A DNA stretch of 64,000 nucleotides from NCBI RefSeq assembly GCF_001183545.1, contig NZ_KQ236688.1, positions 3,608,395-3,672,394 of the forward strand, read 5' to 3'. This DNA is from Cellvibrio sp. pealriver (GTDB taxonomy: Bacteria > Pseudomonadota > Gammaproteobacteria > Pseudomonadales > Cellvibrionaceae). Of this stretch, positions 56,225 to 64,000 are shown piece after piece. The position numbers and the translations under genes are program-made. Under the pieces are notes generated by a model. It saw only the letters and a program-made list of their open reading frames with translations, did no database searches and was not told the origin of the DNA. The stretch's first letter is position 1, and every line of letters begins with the position of its first letter.

Positions 56225-58852
56225 ATGAACAGCATTTCGAAAATAATAGTTATCTCGCTCTGTATAACTTTTGCTGCATGTAGCGATAAACAAGAAAAAA
56301 ATATTGAAGACTCAAAGCGCCATGTCAGCTCTGCAAAAGTATATCAAGAGCAAGGGCAGTACAGGGCTGCAATTATCGAGGCAAAAAATGCCATTCAATT
56401 GATGCCTGAGTCGCCTGAAGGATATATCAGTCTTGCGCGGATTTATAACGAAATCGGTGCTAGCAGCGCTACGCAATCAATGCTGTCGCCAATCGTTGAT
56501 AAATTGCCAGAGGTATCGACCGAATTGGCGAATGCACATTTCCTTAATAGAAAATATCTTACTGCAATTAACACTATTACTTCTTATCCTGCTGATGCAT
56601 CTCGACAGGAAGATAGGCAGCGTCAGTCCTGGTTGAATGCAATGTCCAACATCTATCTTGGCAATAGAGAGGGCTATGAAATTGCATTGAAAGAATTTGT
56701 TGCTGTCGGAGGGAAAGAGAGTGAGGCAAAGTTCATCACTGCCAGTTATCTTGTTTCAAAAGGCGAAATAGAAAATGCAAAAGTAGTTCTGACTGAAGTG
56801 TTGGAAGCTGAGCCTGAAAATGTCGATGTGCTTTTCACAATGGCCAATGTTAGTCTCTATCTTAAAGATCTTGAGGGAGCCGAGCGTAATCTTACCCAGG
56901 CACTTGGGCAGCTCAAGAAAACTGACATAATCAACACCAAGAGAAGTCAAATAATAAGCTTACTAACGGATGTGTTAATTCAGTTGGGGCGCACTAGCGA
57001 AGCTTATACTTATCAAAAACTTCTTGCAGAATCCAATCCCGAAGGCAGCGCAGCGCAGCAGCGATTTAATGATGCGATGGAACTGTATCAACAAGGTAAA
57101 TATGCAGAAGCTGAGGTTATTCTGCGTGAGTTAAGAGAGCAATTTCCTAACGATAAAAACACCGGCACATTATTAGGCTTAATCGAATATCAACAAGGAT
57201 CCAATCGTAAAGCGGAAGACTTATTTGATGAATTTATTGATCCTGAAACCGTAACCCCTTCAGTGCTGCAAGCTGCCGCGCTGGTCAAGTTTCGTAATAA
57301 TCAAATTGATGACGCTGTTGCTCTACTAAAAAAATCTGCTGATAGCCAACCTAATAATCCGGTTGTGCTTGCAACTTATGGATTGGCTTTACTCGATAAG
57401 GATCCAAAGAGTTCAGAAGGTGTGATTGTGTTAGAAAAAAGCCTTGCGCTCGATCCAAGGCAACAGCGTATCCGGATTGCACTCGCAAATCGGCACATAG
57501 CGTTGGGGCAGCAAGAACAAGCAGTGGCGCAATTGCAAAAAGCTTATCAAGAACAACCTGATGACTTTTATATTCAGCAATCTTATTTCAAGGCTTTGTT
57601 AGGTAATGAGCAGTCGGAAAAGCTTGAAGAAGAAATTAATCGATACAAAGATAAAAACCCGGATAGCTCACGAGGATACTTTTTTGATGGTTGGTATCAA
57701 TTCCAACAAAAAAATTATAAGGCTGCTGAGCAGCAATTCGAGAGAGCTATTGCCGTAAGCGATAGCAGGGAAAAAAATCTTGCGTATGCAGGTCTTGCCC
57801 AATTATATGAAGCACAAGATCAAGTGCAAAAATCGATCACTGCATGGCAGTTTGCATTACAAGAAGATCCTGGAATGGTTGTTGGCTATTCTCGTTGGTT
57901 AGCTCAGATGCGTAAGCTTAATCGCGACTCTGATGCATTGGTCTTTTTGAATGGATTGGAAGAAAAGACTTTGCGCTGGGAGCCTTCAATTGTGCTTGCG
58001 CAGCTCTATGCTTCAATGAAAGAGCTGGGTAAGGCAATAAAACATGCTGAATTGGCATTAGAACGTAGTAATCAAAATGCGAATGTTAAACAGCTAACCG
58101 CAAATCTTTACAGAGTGCAAGGCGTTCAATTTAGGAGCCAAAATAAATTACCTGAGGCTCGCGAAAGTTTAATGAAAGCAGTAAAACTACAACCGGAAAA
58201 TGCTAGCTTTCTAGGTAATCTTATTGAAACTGAAATCGCCGCAAAGAATATTCCAGAGGCGCAAAAACTGCTTGATCAATTTATCAAGGTGCCAGAGAAC
58301 GAAGGCGAACGTTTATTTTTGCAGGGTTTGATTCGTTTTGCCGAAGATAAGAAAGAAGAAGGGATACAGCTCTATCTTGATTCTTGGTCTGCCAAACCAA
58401 TGGAATCTGTTGCCGAGCAAATTTTTGCTTATTATCAAAAAGCGGACGATAAATCCAAAGCAGAAGAATTTCTTTCATCCTGGATTGAAAAAATTCCAGA
58501 AAGTAAAGCGGCTTCTTTAATGATGGCAGTTACGGCGCAAGGCAAAAACAATATGGATGATGCCCTGACATGGTACGAAAAATCAGTTGCATTAAATCCG
58601 AACATGCCAGCTGCGCTTAATAATTTGGCGTGGTTATACTACGAGCGTAAAGATCCTCGTGCGTTGGAATATGCCAAAAAAGCTTATGAGATGGCACCTA
58701 ATAGCGCACCTATTGCCGATACTTATGGATGGATTTTGGTAGAAAGAGGCGAGCTGGCAAAAGGTATTGAGATACTCTCCAAGGCAGTACAGCTTGAGCC
58801 TGACAACAAAGAAATAATAGATCACTTAAAAGAAGCCAAGAGTCGTCAATAG
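56225..58852 (+). CDS. prsT: PrsT-like TPR lipoprotein of XrtA/PEP-CTERM systems
   Basis: This 875-residue lipoprotein (FAAC, Cys19) is followed by about twenty tetratricopeptide repeats with the pattern A-x-YQEQGQYRAAIIEAKNAIQ, covering most of the protein. The family (TIGR02917) accompanies exosortase A loci and exopolysaccharide export, probably as a scaffold. The start is ATG 56225 behind aggtgaag; the earlier in-frame GTG at 56216 is rejected. It ends before a terminator, closing the plus-strand operon that begins at 50367. Confidence 0.88.
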   Translation: MNSISKIIVISLCITFAACSDKQEKNIEDSKRHVSSAKVYQEQGQYRAAIIEAKNAIQLMPESPEGYISLARIYNEIGASSATQSMLSPIVDKLPEVSTELANAHFLNRKYLTAINTITSYPADASRQEDRQRQSWLNAMSNIYLGNREGYEIALKEFVAVGGKESEAKFITASYLVSKGEIENAKVVLTEVLEAEPENVDVLFTMANVSLYLKDLEGAERNLTQALGQLKKTDIINTKRSQIISLLTDVLIQLGRTSEAYTYQKLLAESNPEGSAAQQRFNDAMELYQQGKYAEAEVILRELREQFPNDKNTGTLLGLIEYQQGSNRKAEDLFDEFIDPETVTPSVLQAAALVKFRNNQIDDAVALLKKSADSQPNNPVVLATYGLALLDKDPKSSEGVIVLEKSLALDPRQQRIRIALANRHIALGQQEQAVAQLQKAYQEQPDDFYIQQSYFKALLGNEQSEKLEEEINRYKDKNPDSSRGYFFDGWYQFQQKNYKAAEQQFERAIAVSDSREKNLAYAGLAQLYEAQDQVQKSITAWQFALQEDPGMVVGYSRWLAQMRKLNRDSDALVFLNGLEEKTLRWEPSIVLAQLYASMKELGKAIKHAELALERSNQNANVKQLTANLYRVQGVQFRSQNKLPEARESLMKAVKLQPENASFLGNLIETEIAAKNIPEAQKLLDQFIKVPENEGERLFLQGLIRFAEDKKEEGIQLYLDSWSAKPMESVAEQIFAYYQKADDKSKAEEFLSSWIEKIPESKAASLMMAVTAQGKNNMDDALTWYEKSVALNPNMPAALNNLAWLYYERKDPRALEYAKKAYEMAPNSAPIADTYGWILVERGELAKGIEILSKAVQLEPDNKEIIDHLKEAKSRQ

Positions 58853-58859
58853 CCACGAC

Positions 58860-58903
58860 AAAATCGCGAGTCTGCAGTTTTGTGGCTCGCGATTTTCTTT
58901 TTA
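58860..58903 (+). terminator. Terminator after prsT
   Basis: Arms aaaatcgcgag (58860-58870) and ctcgcgatttt (58886-58896) form an 11-base stem with a 15-base loop and are followed by tcttttt. It lies 7 bases after the prsT stop and 20 bases before the next gene, so the GNAT gene needs read-through or its own promoter. Confidence 0.85.
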
Positions 58904-58922
58904 TAGCATCGAAATTACCGGT

Positions 58923-59951
58923 ATGTCTGATTTTTTCCCCGCTACTAATTACCCCGGCATTTTTGCTAGTCATGAATGGGTCGATGCTTGGCAAGATGCG
59001 TGGTCAGATTGTGTTGATATTATTGCACTGCAAAGGCACGCTGATCCTGAAAATTGTCGCGATGGTTTTTATACTTACCAGCTAAAAAAATTAGCGTGTA
59101 TAAAACTAATAACGCTTTTCTCTGCTGGCATATCAACACCCGCTAGTCCGAGCTTAAGAAGCGAATACTTTAATCAAGATAAAAAACATGTTGGTGCACT
59201 CATTCGGTCCGCTTTGAGGTTTGATTGGGATCAGTTTTATATTCCTGATGTTATCTTAGGGTCTGATGAATATCATGAGTTTTGCAAAATTGCACATGAA
59301 GAAAATGTAAAGCTGATTATCCGGGATCAATCAATAAGCTATGCTGTTCAGCTTAAGCACAATACATTTGTGGATTACCTGAAAGGATTGGGTAGCAATA
59401 CTCGATTAAAGTTATTTAACAAACGAAAAAAGCTTTTTTTGTTGGGCGATATCCGGATAGAAAATCTCTGGCCAAACGTCGACGCATTTATTGATGTGTT
59501 AAATCAATTTCATCTGCAGCGTTGGGGGCGACCCTGTTATTCAGGGCGTAATCGAGTACAAATCACGCGCTTTTTAAATCAGATTGCGCTTGCTGGTGGC
59601 AGGCCGGACTTGTCTATTATCTATTGTAATGATGATGCAATATCTGCAGTATTGGATTTGTCGTATCTAGGCAGAATTTATAATATCCAATCGGGTTATC
59701 GTGAAAAGTTCCAAGATGGTATTTCGCTTGGAACGCTACATTTTGGTTTTCAACTAGAGAAAGCATTTTCCTCTGGTGCAGATTATTATGATTTTATGGC
59801 AGGTAATGGCAAGAATAGCGATTACAAAAAGTCACTTGCTACGCACAGTACCACACTGGTTAGCTTGATGCTTGTGCGCAGCAGATGGCTGCAGGTATTG
59901 TATTTGGCAAATAATCTGCTCAATCGAATCAAAAGCCTACAGAAGCCTTAA
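58923..59951 (+). CDS. GNAT/FemAB-fold acyltransferase of the exopolysaccharide locus
   Basis: This 342-residue protein has the double-GNAT fold of CelD/BcsL-like acyltransferases (Acetyltransf_6): FLNQIALAGGRPDLSIIYC, DLSYLGRIYNIQSGYREKF and a C-terminal ADYYDFMAGNGKNSDYKKSL, the segment that in this family aligns with the acyl-CoA or aminoacyl-tRNA binding groove. Members in exosortase-type loci are thought to modify exopolysaccharide. The start is ATG 58923 without an obvious ribosome-binding site. It is convergent with the next gene. Confidence 0.78.
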   Translation: MSDFFPATNYPGIFASHEWVDAWQDAWSDCVDIIALQRHADPENCRDGFYTYQLKKLACIKLITLFSAGISTPASPSLRSEYFNQDKKHVGALIRSALRFDWDQFYIPDVILGSDEYHEFCKIAHEENVKLIIRDQSISYAVQLKHNTFVDYLKGLGSNTRLKLFNKRKKLFLLGDIRIENLWPNVDAFIDVLNQFHLQRWGRPCYSGRNRVQITRFLNQIALAGGRPDLSIIYCNDDAISAVLDLSYLGRIYNIQSGYREKFQDGISLGTLHFGFQLEKAFSSGADYYDFMAGNGKNSDYKKSLATHSTTLVSLMLVRSRWLQVLYLANNLLNRIKSLQKP

Positions 59952-59966
59952 TTGAGTAACTGGGGG

Positions 59967-61262
59967 TTAAGGTATTCCTTTAATAATATGAGGCCCCAGT
60001 AAATTCGCTGCCCATAAAGGCAGCCACTTCCACAAAGCGACAAATATTTTTAGCTTGGGATTATCGGGGTTCATTTCTGGTCTGGGTGTGTTTGGAGGCA
60101 ACACGCAGTACCAATAATGCTGACAGGGTTCTGCCCCCCATTGTTTTTTAAATTTGTAAGTACCTGCATCCAGTGTTGATCTACCAAAGTCAAAATATAC
60201 ACAGCCTTTTTGAATGGCAAACGATAAGATTTTTCGGTACATCCACATGTTGGTATTGTATTTATTGGCTGATTTTAAGGTCGAAGCCCAAGGGATCTCC
60301 ATTAGTGTTCCATAGCTCACTAAAAAACCACATGAAACAGGTTTTTTATTGATGTAGACAATAATAATGTTCGCATCCAAATCATCGTGGTTGAGAATGT
60401 TTGCAAACCATGTTTTCGCGTATACCGGTGTTCCGAGATCACGCATGTTCTCTGAGAAGACCCGATAAAAATCATCGAGTAATTCCTGTTTGCCGATTTT
60501 CACTTGGGGTGAAAATTCATCAGCTTTTTTATACTGTGCACGGATTTTACTGCCTAGTGTTTTATCGAGCGATTCATCATCTGTTGGTAAGCGCAATAAC
60601 ATAGAGGCTTTTTTGGTTGATGGGTTGTCACCGAGCCCTTCATGAATACTGCGTATTTCAATGTGTTGCAATCCAAGTTGTGCACGTACACCGTCGAGTG
60701 ATTGCATTAGAGACATACAAACATCGTTATATTCACTCACTACGCCACCATAGTTTAAATAAGGCATGGAAACACCAAACTTTCCAAATAATGGCGATGA
60801 AAAAACAGTAAATGGAATTCCGCCGAGTAGATCCCCAGTGATTGAGCGAGCGCAAAGAATGAATGATTGATGACCAAAAGTTTTTTTAACGACCTGTGCC
60901 CAAGCAGGGTTATGGCTTGGCAGCGTAGTTTTGTTATTCCGTATAAACTCCGCCCAATCGCTCACCAAGTCGAACTCTACTAATGTAATACGTATTTCGT
61001 TATTCCAGTTATGTTCTTTATCAATCAACGAGAACGCGTGTGTAGATTTCGGCTTAGCTAGCGTAATTTCTGGTGCGGCATTTTTTATTTCAGCTGCTTT
61101 TTTTATATCGGCTTCCAGCTGGGCAATTTTTTGTGAAATTTCCTTCATTAATGCCAATTGTTGCGTGTGCTCGGGCGTATTTTTTTGCAAATGTTTGAAT
61201 TTGCCCGAGATGATTCCTTTCTGGGTCTTTAGTGATTTTAGTTCGTGGAGCTGTTGTTCCAT
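59967..61262 (-). CDS. FemAB-like protein, PEP-CTERM system type, with N-terminal coiled coil
   Basis: This 431-residue protein starts at ATG 61262 (gagag six bases upstream). Residues about 1-75 are a charged helix rich in Gln/Lys/Glu, an addition to the usual FemAB-like family. The remainder has the TIGR03019 pattern: GGIPFTVFSSPLFGKFGVSMPYLNYGGV, IRAQYKKADEFSP, MYRKILSFAIQKGCVYFDFGRSTLDAGTYKFKKQWGAEP. It is the last gene of a minus-strand operon with two deacetylases and an ATP-grasp protein, and probably attaches amino-acyl or acyl groups to the polymer. Confidence 0.85.
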   Translation of the reverse strand: MEQQLHELKSLKTQKGIISGKFKHLQKNTPEHTQQLALMKEISQKIAQLEADIKKAAEIKNAAPEITLAKPKSTHAFSLIDKEHNWNNEIRITLVEFDLVSDWAEFIRNNKTTLPSHNPAWAQVVKKTFGHQSFILCARSITGDLLGGIPFTVFSSPLFGKFGVSMPYLNYGGVVSEYNDVCMSLMQSLDGVRAQLGLQHIEIRSIHEGLGDNPSTKKASMLLRLPTDDESLDKTLGSKIRAQYKKADEFSPQVKIGKQELLDDFYRVFSENMRDLGTPVYAKTWFANILNHDDLDANIIIVYINKKPVSCGFLVSYGTLMEIPWASTLKSANKYNTNMWMYRKILSFAIQKGCVYFDFGRSTLDAGTYKFKKQWGAEPCQHYWYCVLPPNTPRPEMNPDNPKLKIFVALWKWLPLWAANLLGPHIIKGIP

Positions 61263-61286
61263 TGTTACTCTCATTGCCAATCAAAA

Positions 61287-62294
61287 TTAAATGCGACTGC
61301 GAATATATTCCAGCCAAGATGAGTAGCGGACAAATTTTTCGAAACTCGCGGGAAAGCTGTGCCGATTAACCAGAAACGGCTGTTGTTCAATTTGTCGCAA
61401 GCTAATATTGCCTGGCATGGACGTCACTGCGCCGATAAAAAAATTCGTGTTTTTGACCAGTTCGGTATGCTGTTCGGAAAAATCGCTCAACGCTCTTCCT
61501 GATGGATAACAAAATACCCGTGAAGGGTTTTCCAATTCATGTGCAAGTAAATCGTGTGCTCGTTGTAATTCGCTTTTAATTTGTGTGTCCGACAAAGCAG
61601 AAAATACCCTGTGGCTGCAGGCATGAGAGCCAATACGTAAGCCAGCTTTTTCTGCCTGGCGCAAACTATTCCAACTGCTTGGCTTGTAGTTCGATGGAGC
61701 GGGTTTATGTGGATCAACATCGAGCGCATTCAATAGTGAAGCGACGTATTGGTCGAGTTGATTTGCCGGTAAGCTTTTTCCAAAACGCGTAAGCTCTCGA
61801 CGACTAATACGCTTTTTTTCTGGTGTACTAAAATCCAGTACAAATGTTTGATTGTTGAAATGAAAATTCAGCTGGGATTGACGGGCATTCCAAATTGCAT
61901 CGCTGATCCTGGAGTCCCAGGGCCAATCAATACCCTCTACCATATCGATGATGGTAAACAGTGTTGGTTTGCATTGATGCTTTAATAAAACAGGGACTAA
62001 TTGATCCAGTTGATCCTGATAGCCATCATCGAGTGTAAAACACAGTGTAGGGTGTTTCGGTTTTTGTTTTGCCAGCGCCTTTTCAATTACTTCGTCTACT
62101 GAAGCAAATTCAAATCCGGCGGCTTTTGCATATAGAATGCACTGTTCTAATAGTTCAGGGCTTACACCATCATAAGCGCCATCAAGCGGACGCGGACGAT
62201 GAATCATATAAATAGTGACGTAATGCCCTACAAGCATGTTCATCAATGATGCGATTGGGCGCGATGTGAGTGTTCGATAGAGAAACGCACTCAT
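61287..62294 (-). CDS. Polysaccharide deacetylase, second in the cluster
   Basis: In this 335-residue NodB-fold protein the first motif is CFTLDDGYQDQ (Asp-Asp pair) and the metal His pair is GSHACSH. A C-terminal tail with MPGNISLRQIEQQPFLVNRHSFP resembles deacetylases found beside glycan clusters. No signal peptide or membrane helix is apparent. It begins three bases after the other deacetylase ends, so they are co-translated. Its substrate is presumably an N-acetylated sugar in the polymer. Confidence 0.85.
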   Translation of the reverse strand: MSAFLYRTLTSRPIASLMNMLVGHYVTIYMIHRPRPLDGAYDGVSPELLEQCILYAKAAGFEFASVDEVIEKALAKQKPKHPTLCFTLDDGYQDQLDQLVPVLLKHQCKPTLFTIIDMVEGIDWPWDSRISDAIWNARQSQLNFHFNNQTFVLDFSTPEKKRISRRELTRFGKSLPANQLDQYVASLLNALDVDPHKPAPSNYKPSSWNSLRQAEKAGLRIGSHACSHRVFSALSDTQIKSELQRAHDLLAHELENPSRVFCYPSGRALSDFSEQHTELVKNTNFFIGAVTSMPGNISLRQIEQQPFLVNRHSFPASFEKFVRYSSWLEYIRSRI

Positions 62295-62297
62295 GAA

Positions 62298-63305
62298 TCA
62301 AGTCCACCCTGATAAACGCGCACCCAACAAACGCGCCGAATGGCTAACATTTTCATGTAAACCAATGCGGCAGAGTTGATGAGCCGGGGTGGTGCGCGCA
62401 TTCACAATTCCGCGCTGGGTGGTTACTGCTGCAGTGTAAGTATTGCGTACAGCTTCCAATGCTGTTGCGTTGTAATCACCATTTGGAAAACAAAAAATAT
62501 CTATTGCCTGTGGCAGTTGTTGAGTGAGCAAGGCTTTGCTGTCAACCACCTCATGCATAATGTCAGCTGTGGGCAATGCGTTGTTGAGGCGCTTATGGTT
62601 ACAGGTATGCGACCCGACTTTTAGCCAGCCTGAATTCACCATAGTGCGCAGTTCATCCCAGCTCATCAGTCCCCGTGGAAGCGCAAATGCGAGATGTTGT
62701 TGCCATTCAATAGCATCCAGTGCTGCAAAAATATCAGCATCGCTGAATTGTTTGAGGGTGCGAATAACGGCAGCCATATATTCGCGGTCACTGGTGTCGG
62801 TTACCGATGGAACCTGCTGTAGCGCAAGCGCGAAAACCGGATGTTCTGCCATCGCTTTGGTTGCGTTGCTTGCCAATAACGCGCTGACCAAATTGGGCCA
62901 GAACTGGAAGTCAGTGCCCATTTTTTCTACCACAGCAAACAGGGTGGCCGGCACTTGCTCCTGTTGGATTATCGGTAACGCGAATTCGTAATTATCGTAC
63001 CATCCGTCGTCAAAGGTAATCGCGCAGGCGCGGCGTGGAAGTGATTTTCCGCTTGCACGTAATTGCAGCCATTCGCTCAAATCCATTACATCAAAATGTA
63101 ATTTCAACTGGCGTAAATGTAACGAGAATGTTTCGGGAGTCACTATCATTCCCGGCTCTTCCAAACTGTAGCGAATATCGTCTTTAGGCAAAATCCGGTG
63201 ATACATCAACACCCAGAGCTGTGGGTCGCGCCCAAATCCGGCAAAGCGATGTGGACCAAATTGATTGGCTGCACTAATAACGCATTGCTTGATAAGTTGT
63301 TTCAT
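62298..63305 (-). CDS. Polysaccharide deacetylase, first in the cluster
   Basis: This 335-residue NodB-fold protein has VLMYHRI at the start of the domain, AITFDDGWYDN with the catalytic/metal aspartates, GSHTCNHKRL with the metal histidines, and IFCFPNGDYN near the end. It differs clearly from the deacetylase below it and from the DUF3473 enzyme, so the locus encodes three deacetylases of different subtype. Confidence 0.88.
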   Translation of the reverse strand: MKQLIKQCVISAANQFGPHRFAGFGRDPQLWVLMYHRILPKDDIRYSLEEPGMIVTPETFSLHLRQLKLHFDVMDLSEWLQLRASGKSLPRRACAITFDDGWYDNYEFALPIIQQEQVPATLFAVVEKMGTDFQFWPNLVSALLASNATKAMAEHPVFALALQQVPSVTDTSDREYMAAVIRTLKQFSDADIFAALDAIEWQQHLAFALPRGLMSWDELRTMVNSGWLKVGSHTCNHKRLNNALPTADIMHEVVDSKALLTQQLPQAIDIFCFPNGDYNATALEAVRNTYTAAVTTQRGIVNARTTPAHQLCRIGLHENVSHSARLLGARLSGWT

Positions 63306-63337
63306 AGCTGTGTTGGTCCGGTATTGATGGAGATGCT

Positions 63338-64000
63338 TTACGCGCGCCCAAGCAGTTGGCGTAGATACGTTTTAAATTCATAAATACCGGGGCCCATATC
63401 ACCTAGCCGATTGGTTTCATGCCGCGTATTAAAGGGCGATGGTATTAAAAAAGTAAGAATACGTTTGAGTTTGTAGCCCAAGGGATAAGCGCTTTTCAGG
63501 CACAGATATAAACTGTCCAGATCTCCCAACAACCAACGCAGGCGCTGTCCTTGTTTGTAATTGTCGGGGATATCGCCTTGGATGCCCAGCTCTGCTTGTA
63601 CCAGTAGGCGAGGAAAGTCCACACCGGCATCAATCGATAGTTGCAATGAGCCCCAAAAACGTGTGTTCACTTCCATCAGGTAAGGCATTCCCTCGGGCGT
63701 TACCCTGAACTCTACCATAGCAACCCCATGCCACTGTACGTGGTCTAATAGTTGTTGGGCGTAGTGTTTGAGTGTTTCATCAACTGCGACACTCTCGCTT
63801 AATACACTCACACCGCCTTGCGGGGGTTTTTCGCGCAGACGCTTGTGGGCAAAAAAAGTCACCGGTTTCCCTTGGTTGTATAAGCAAAACAAGCCTGCAC
63901 CCGAACCAGGAATAAACTCCTGAATCATAAAAGGATACTGTGCCAGATAGGGTGCGCTGGCGAGGGCATCCTGTAAATCCTGTTCGTTGTGTAATAGTTT
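63338..64000 (-). CDS. ATP-grasp protein (5' end beyond window)
   Basis: The last 220 codons of an ATP-grasp enzyme are read from base 64000. The visible part has IQEFIPGSGAGLFCLYNQG (lid/ATP region), HGVAMVEFRVTPEGMPYLMEVNTRFWGSLQLS with the Mg-binding Glu-x-Asn (EVNTRF), the pattern of carboxylate-amine ligases related to carbamoyl phosphate synthase. It is the first visible gene of the minus-strand operon. Its substrate is unknown, but such enzymes are common in exosortase-linked exopolysaccharide loci. Confidence 0.83.
   Translation of the reverse strand, partial: KLLHNEQDLQDALASAPYLAQYPFMIQEFIPGSGAGLFCLYNQGKPVTFFAHKRLREKPPQGGVSVLSESVAVDETLKHYAQQLLDHVQWHGVAMVEFRVTPEGMPYLMEVNTRFWGSLQLSIDAGVDFPRLLVQAELGIQGDIPDNYKQGQRLRWLLGDLDSLYLCLKSAYPLGYKLKRILTFLIPSPFNTRHETNRLGDMGPGIYEFKTYLRQLLGRA

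Noticed and set aside
1..64000. CRISPR arrays, insertion sequences, integrases or phage genes
   Set aside because: No regularly spaced identical repeats, transposase or integrase motifs were seen on either strand; the only repeats are the palindromic elements listed.

Overview
The window looks like part of the chromosome of a polysaccharide-degrading gammaproteobacterium of the Cellvibrio type (Cellvibrionaceae or a close relative). This is an inference. It rests on a family-9 glycoside hydrolase, a Xanthomonas/Caulobacter-type TonB-dependent receptor linked to flavin-dependent halogenases, a type II secretion cluster in Xanthomonas xps order, and an XrtA/PEP-CTERM-type exopolysaccharide locus. 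Coding density is high and there are no phage genes, insertion sequences or CRISPR arrays.

Region by region. (1) 1-0.7 kb: the end of a DUF3034-like gene and a lipoprotein group 1 truncated haemoglobin. (2) 0.8-11.5 kb: a carbohydrate-uptake region with a secreted GH9 enzyme, a TonB-dependent receptor behind a promoter carrying two operator-like palindromes, and three flavin-dependent halogenases (two codirectional, one convergent). (3) 11.6-18.6 kb: housekeeping and signalling genes: a DUF533/TerB-like membrane protein, a COG0523 metallochaperone GTPase, the acyl-CoA dehydrogenase FadE, a membrane diguanylate cyclase and a family-2 glycosyltransferase. (4) 18.8-29.3 kb: gspE-F-G-H-I-J-K-L-M-N-D, a full type II secretion operon with a lipoprotein secretin. 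(5) 29.5-30.9 kb: a highly expressed secreted protein of unknown family. Its codon use differs strongly from its neighbours, and it may be a surface-layer-like protein and a substrate of the adjacent secretion system. (6) 31-31.5 kb: a DUF4160/DUF2442 pair. (7) 31.6-46.7 kb: a glycan cluster with rhamnose synthesis (rmlACDB), a Wzm/Wzt ABC exporter, two stand-alone sulfotransferases, an APS kinase fused to a remnant of CysN, a sulfotransferase-GT2-GT4 fusion and an acyltransferase fused to a second membrane domain. Together these predict an exported, sulfated, rhamnose-containing polysaccharide. (8) tRNA-Arg(CCG) at 46.8 kb. (9) 46.9-64 kb: an XrtA-type exopolysaccharide locus with a DUF3473 deacetylase, UDP-sugar epimerase and dehydrogenase, an EpsB-like initiating transferase, Wza-like export protein, chain-length protein, a BY-kinase homologue with a destroyed P-loop, an outer-membrane barrel, PrsT, two FemAB/GNAT proteins, two more deacetylases and an ATP-grasp protein cut by the window edge. 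No exosortase gene is present inside the window.

The most interesting points are the sulfation module with its truncated CysNC-type APS kinase, the two large fusion proteins, the degenerate BY-kinase, the abundant Cys/Trp-free secreted protein beside gspD, the halogenase trio with its tandem operators, and a dispersed palindromic repeat found near gspD and again at 31.5 kb. All family names come from reading motifs by eye. No database search was run.
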